The notes under the pieces are model-generated. The model saw only the letters and a list, made by a program, of their open reading frames with translations, made no database searches and was not told the DNA's origin. Of a stretch of 64,000 nt of DNA, positions 61,101 to 64,000 are shown one piece after another. Within the stretch, counting starts at the first letter, position 1; each line of letters begins with the position of its first letter. The translations under genes and the position numbers were made by a program. Source of the DNA: Caprimulgus europaeus (taxonomy: Eukaryota; Chordata; Aves; Caprimulgiformes; Caprimulgidae); contig OU015540.1 of the NCBI GenBank assembly GCA_907165065.1, positions 1,038,001 through 1,102,000 on the forward strand. Reading direction: 5' to 3'.

Positions 61101-64000
61101 TCAGTCAGACTCTGAAAGACCTGGGAGGGGGAACCCAGTGACCTGGCTCCCCAAATATCAGGGAGCTGGTGGAATCATTCAGCAGCCTCTGCAGCATCCT
61201 CCATTCTTCTCTCCTGCCCTGGCCCGCAGGTCCTGTGCTGTGATGGGAGGGGGCACATCCCACCCCACCCCAGGGCCAGACAAGCCCCACACCCACACAG
61301 CAAACCTCGGAGCTGTGGCACCTTGTGAGACAGCAGCGCTCTTCATTACGTGCAGAACTGATGCACCAAGTCCCCCCCACCCTCCCCATCACACACGCTG
61401 CTGCTGGAGACCCCAGGGCTGGGCAGCAAGTAGGGGCTGGTCAGGTCAGCTCTTGTCGGGGGGACACCCCTGCACCCCAGCCCTGGTTAAAGAGACTCCC
61501 CAGGTGTCCGTACCTTTGCCAGGCCGGCTCCTATCATCGCTCCGCAGAGCTGGCACACCCAGTAAGGGATGAGCATGGTGATGTTCAGCCCACCGACCAG
61601 CCACACCACCAGGGACACTGCGGGGTTTAAGTGGCCTCCGCTGCAAAGGAGAGAGGAGCATTGGTGAGGGGTTCACCCCTAGGGTGGGGTTCACCCCCAA
61701 ACTGCACTCGCCATGGGCTGGAGCCACAAATGCTTTTGCAGCCCTTCCCAGGAGGTGCCAGGCGCTGCAGAAGAGCAGAACCCAGCCGTCCCCTGTCTCC
61801 ACAGTCACTGCAAACAGCAGCACCTTCCCCCCGGACACCCAACGCTCCTGCGGTGCTGGCAGGGGCACGAGCTGCCCTGGTGCAGTTGGAGGGTCAGAGT
61901 TTGGGTCTCCAGAGACCCCTGGGTGCTGCCAGGGCAGGTGCAGGACAGAGGGGTCTTTCGCAGCACTGCAGGGTGCTGCAGGCAGTGGGGAGCCCCACTG
62001 TCCCCCCACAGTGAGAGCTGTGCTTTTGGCAGCAGCACAGCCCAGCCACCAGCGCTCTCTGGAGCAGCTGCTCCGGGGAAAAAAGATTCTGGGAGGAAAG
62101 TCATCCCCTGGTCCACCCCTGGGGCAGGCAGCCCTCGGGGAGAGACACCAGCAGAGCTGGGACCCAGCTGCAGGGACAACTCCTTGGGAGAGCAGGAGCT
62201 GAATGTCCTTCCCTGAGCAGAGACCGGGTGTCAGCTCACAGACAGCTCAAAGCAAAGGTGGGAGAAGCAACAGGAAGCCTGGCTGCTGATTTTCCTCATC
62301 TGATACCAATTTCCTTGGCTAACTGCTCCAGTGCAGCTCCCCATGCAGGGGACACGTCCCCCGGGATGCCAGGGAATGGGACATGCACTGTTGGGCCAGG
62401 CTGAGGCCACCTCCCAGTCACACCAGTGACTCTGCTGGGATGCAGATCCCGCAGGTCTCCCCACATCCCAGCACGCTGCCCAGTGCAGCCCCAGGAAGGG
62501 CTGGCAGCACCCAGCACTCGCCTTGTTACAGCACCCAAATCATTCGTCTTGAAGACCACGTGCAAGACCAACTCAGATACCTTCTAATTAAGACAGATTA
62601 CCATGGGACACGCATTAATGAACAAGTTTCATAACCAATCAGCCCTAATAATAATTGCTGGTGAAGGCGATGAGTCAGGGTGTCTAGGAACTATAATTAC
62701 ATCTTATTCTGCAGCTGTAATTAAGGACCCATCACAGGGGAGCAAGAAGTTGTGGTGTTCAGGCTCACAAATGTCTCGGCTGGACGGGGCTCTGGCTGCA
62801 AGTGCCCCTGGGAAGGTGGGAGCCTGGGATCTAAAGGAGGATCTGTCTGGAAATAAACCCTGGCTGGAGCACCCACCCGTGGCGTGGACCACAGCTCAGC
62901 CAGCACCCGACCTGAGCCAGGCAACTTTCCTGACACAAATCTCTCAAACCTGATTTTAGGCTAAAACACCTCCCTGTGCAGGATCCTGAGCTCGAGAGCT
63001 CACAGAGGAGCCCTGGGACCCCTGAGATGCCTCCACAGCCCCTCACCACAAACCCCCGTCCTGCTGCCCTGGCCTGGGGCTCCGCTGTGCCGAGGGCTCG
63101 GGGTGCAGTGGGCTCTGGGCCACCGAGTCGTGGTTGCACAAGCCTCACCCCGCAGCGTTACCCCAGGCACTGATAAATTATCAGGCAGTTTGCTCTGGAC
63201 TCTGGGGCTCACACGTGAGCCCAGCTGAGGGGACAGCCCAGAGCCACCCCGTCCCTGGGCTGTGCAGAGCCAGAGGGAAGGGCATGGAACTCCACAGGGA
63301 ATATTTCAGCTTCTTCCTTCAGGATAAATCTATAGCAGAGTGTCAACCAACACCATTTTCAACAAGGAGGTTTGTCTAAATGTTGCTTTGGGGGAATTGA
63401 AACCATTTGTAAATGGAATCCAAATTTTCACCTGAACACACCCAGGGGAGCAGCGTACTCGGGTCAAAATGCTCCATTCTGACATCCAGTTAAAAGGAAA
63501 AGACTCCACTTCCCAGACCAACGCTTATTTCATTTTCTGCTGACCATTTTCATTTTCTATTTGACATTCTGGTTACCATTTTTATTAAAAAGGGCTAAAA
63601 ATAAAACACTGCAACCCAAAGCCAGGCAAAGTGCCCCCAAGCCCAGGGCGTTACGGGTGCCCACCACCCGAGCAGCCAGGCCGTTAGCCGGGAGGCTGGA
63701 CGGGTGCTGCGGCAGGACGGTGCTGCTGCGGTGAGGGGTGCAGAGGTGGGGTCTGGGGGAGCACACACACCCCGGGTGCCGTCCCCCCTTACCTGACCTC
63801 TCCCAGGATGGCGATGGTGAGCCCTGCAGCCAGCCCGTGCACCAGGGCAGGCTGCATCCTCCCCGTGCCCTGCGTGTCCTCGATCACCGAGAGGCAGCCG
63901 ATGAAGATGAAGAGCGTGGTGCCCAGCAGCTCGGCCACGCAGGGCTGGACGTAGCGCTCGTACCAGTGAGGCTGCAAGGGCTTGGGCTTGACCTCGATGT
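58102..64000 (-). CDS. AQP8: AQP8 (aquaporin-8), five coding exons, N-terminus off the edge
   Basis: AQP8 forms tetrameric membrane channels passing water, ammonia and hydrogen peroxide, in epithelial plasma membranes and reportedly mitochondria. The coding exons, in transcript order, are 63793-64000, 61514-61640, 60349-60563, 58927-59061 and 58102-58144. All introns are GT-AG, the phases fit at each join, and about 242 of roughly 260 residues are present. Both pore motifs are intact: [10 protein letters not shown] in the second exon and [10 protein letters not shown] in the fourth, the latter with the Cys before NPA that is typical of AQP8. [31 protein letters not shown] and the C-terminal [10 protein letters not shown] all match AQP8 rather than other aquaporins. 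No disruption is visible, so the gene looks functional. The start codon lies beyond base 64000. Its 3' end faces the PRKCB promoter 15 kb away. Confidence 0.96.
58145..58926 (-). other. AQP8: AQP8 last intron (782 bases), hosts a CR1
   Basis: The intron is GT-AG, between the NPA2 exon and the terminal exon. More than half of it is a CR1 fragment in the same orientation as AQP8 (58257-58690). The rest is unremarkable GC-rich sequence. Confidence 0.85.
58257..58690 (-). mobile_element. CR1 LINE fragment in AQP8 last intron
   Basis: It begins CACAGAATCCCAGAACGGTG and runs through CATCTCCAGAGAAGGAGACT, CACTCTGCTCTGCTCCAGGC and the TTTGTAGCCCT block. It is the longest copy of its subfamily here and lies in the sense direction of AQP8. 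Confidence 0.9.
58927..59061 (-). CDS. AQP8: AQP8 exon with second NPA motif
   Basis: This 135-base exon encodes [16 protein letters not shown], containing the second NPA and the pore Arg, followed by helix 6 ([18 protein letters not shown]). It ends with two bases of an Arg codon. The acceptor is CTCTTGCAG right of 59061 and the donor is GTACGTG at 58926-58920. Confidence 0.95.
59533..59545 (+). promoter_or_regulatory. Possible CTCF site
   Basis: CCGCTAGAGGGGG matches the core CTCF pattern CCASYAGRKGGCR at about 11 of 13 positions. It lies 50 bases from a dense CpG cluster in an AQP8 intron. Confidence 0.3.
59585..59855. other. CpG island inside AQP8 intron
   Basis: Roughly three dozen CpG dinucleotides in about 270 bases, far denser than the surroundings. 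No exon or homologous open frame was found in it. Confidence 0.6.
59994..60060. repeat. ATCCC pentanucleotide microsatellite
   Basis: About 13 perfect copies of ATCCC, with degenerate flanks from 59980 to 60085, inside an AQP8 intron. Confidence 0.97.
60349..60563 (-). CDS. AQP8: AQP8 exon with helices 4 and 5
   Basis: This 215-base exon begins [16 protein letters not shown], the extracellular loop. It continues through [14 protein letters not shown] (helix 4) and the loop [10 protein letters not shown] to helix 5, [14 protein letters not shown], ending in phase 2. The NAS triplet is a possible N-glycosylation site. The donor is GTGAGC. The acceptor CCCCACACAG is immediately adjacent to a 20-base minisatellite, so several similar AG sites lie just upstream. 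Confidence 0.95.
60564..60670. repeat. 20-base minisatellite abutting AQP8 splice acceptor
   Basis: Five 20-base units (GGGACAGCCC followed by TGTTTGCATG or TGTGTGTGTG) from 60571 to 60670, plus a partial unit at 60564-60570 that forms the exon 4 acceptor itself. On the AQP8 strand each unit carries an ACAGGG or ACACAGG element resembling the real acceptor. Confidence 0.95.
60564..61513 (-). other. AQP8: AQP8 intron with minisatellite at acceptor and duplicated segment
   Basis: The 950-base intron has a 20-base tandem repeat touching the acceptor (60564-60670), an AT-richer unique stretch with TAAT and GATAA motifs (about 60740-60860), and the second copy (61147-61264) of the segment shared with the next intron. 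Confidence 0.85.
61514..61640 (-). CDS. AQP8: AQP8 exon with first NPA motif
   Basis: This 127-base exon starts with one base that completes the Ser codon and then encodes 42 residues. [10 protein letters not shown] forms the first pore half-helix and LIPYWVCQL the third membrane helix. The exon ends in phase 0 after GLAK. The acceptor is TTTGCAG just right of 61640 and the donor is GTACGG at 61513-61508. Confidence 0.95.
61641..63792 (-). other. AQP8: AQP8 2.15-kb intron with AT-rich candidate enhancer
   Basis: It lies between the first coding exon in the window and the NPA1 exon. It is mostly GC-rich unique sequence. The stretch 62540-62735 is clearly more AT-rich, with homeodomain-type TAATTA sites, an E-box and an AP-1 site. 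The last 300 bases before 63640 are also AT-rich. No repeat family was recognised. Confidence 0.8.
62540..62735. other. AT-rich candidate enhancer in AQP8 intron
   Basis: It holds an E-box CACGTG (62557), TAATTA (62585), CATTAATG, CCAATCAG, ATAATTGC, an AP-1 type TGAGTCA (62671), ATAATTAC and TGTAATTAAGG within 200 bases. Function is inferred from density only. Confidence 0.35.
63793..64000 (-). CDS. AQP8: AQP8 first coding exon in window (partial at edge)
   Basis: The exon encodes WYERYVQPC through the first membrane helix ([10 protein letters not shown]), a short loop ([13 protein letters not shown]) and the second helix, ending LGEV plus two bases of Ser. The donor is GTAAGG at 63792-63787. 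Upstream of WYER the frame stays open (KPKPLQPH) to the window edge. A possible acceptor-like CTTGCAG occurs in that stretch, so whether the exon really extends to 64000 is uncertain. Confidence 0.93.

Overview
This is nuclear DNA from a bird. The evidence is about sixteen truncated copies of CR1, the dominant avian LINE, all in 3'-end form, together with two solo LTRs of an avian endogenous retrovirus, GC-rich minisatellites, and spliced vertebrate genes with GT-AG introns. There are no bacterial operons, tRNA, rRNA or CRISPR features. The species cannot be fixed from the sequence.

Two protein-coding genes are present, both read on the minus strand. PRKCB (protein kinase C beta) contributes its first two coding exons: exon 1 at 43033-43202 with the start codon, pseudosubstrate and the first half of the C1A domain, and the 32-base exon 2 at 42478-42509. 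Everything from 42477 leftwards to base 1 appears to be the long second intron of PRKCB; I found no exon 3 there. AQP8 (aquaporin-8) occupies 58102 to the right edge. Five coding exons join in frame from the N-terminal region to the stop codon, with both NPA motifs intact. Only about 20 N-terminal residues lie beyond the window.

Layout: 1-42477 is PRKCB intron 2, holding twelve CR1 fragments, one solo LTR and two short minisatellites. 42478-43202 carries exons 2 and 1 and a G-rich repetitive intron 1. 43203-43660 is the PRKCB promoter inside a CpG island, built of alternating GC boxes and octamer-like elements. 43660-57450 is intergenic, with three CR1 pieces, a second solo LTR, several minisatellites and some AT-rich stretches that look like conserved noncoding elements. 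57450-64000 is AQP8, with a likely poly(A) signal at 57469, a CR1 in its last intron, a CpG island and an ATCCC array in intron 4, and a 20-base minisatellite directly abutting the exon 4 splice acceptor.

The two genes are not known to work together. PRKCB is a calcium- and diacylglycerol-dependent signalling kinase and AQP8 is a water, ammonia and peroxide channel. Their direct tail-to-head adjacency differs from the human arrangement. I found no clearly new biological system; the best leads are the promoter architecture, the minisatellite at a splice acceptor, the duplicated segment and CpG island inside AQP8 introns, and several candidate enhancers.
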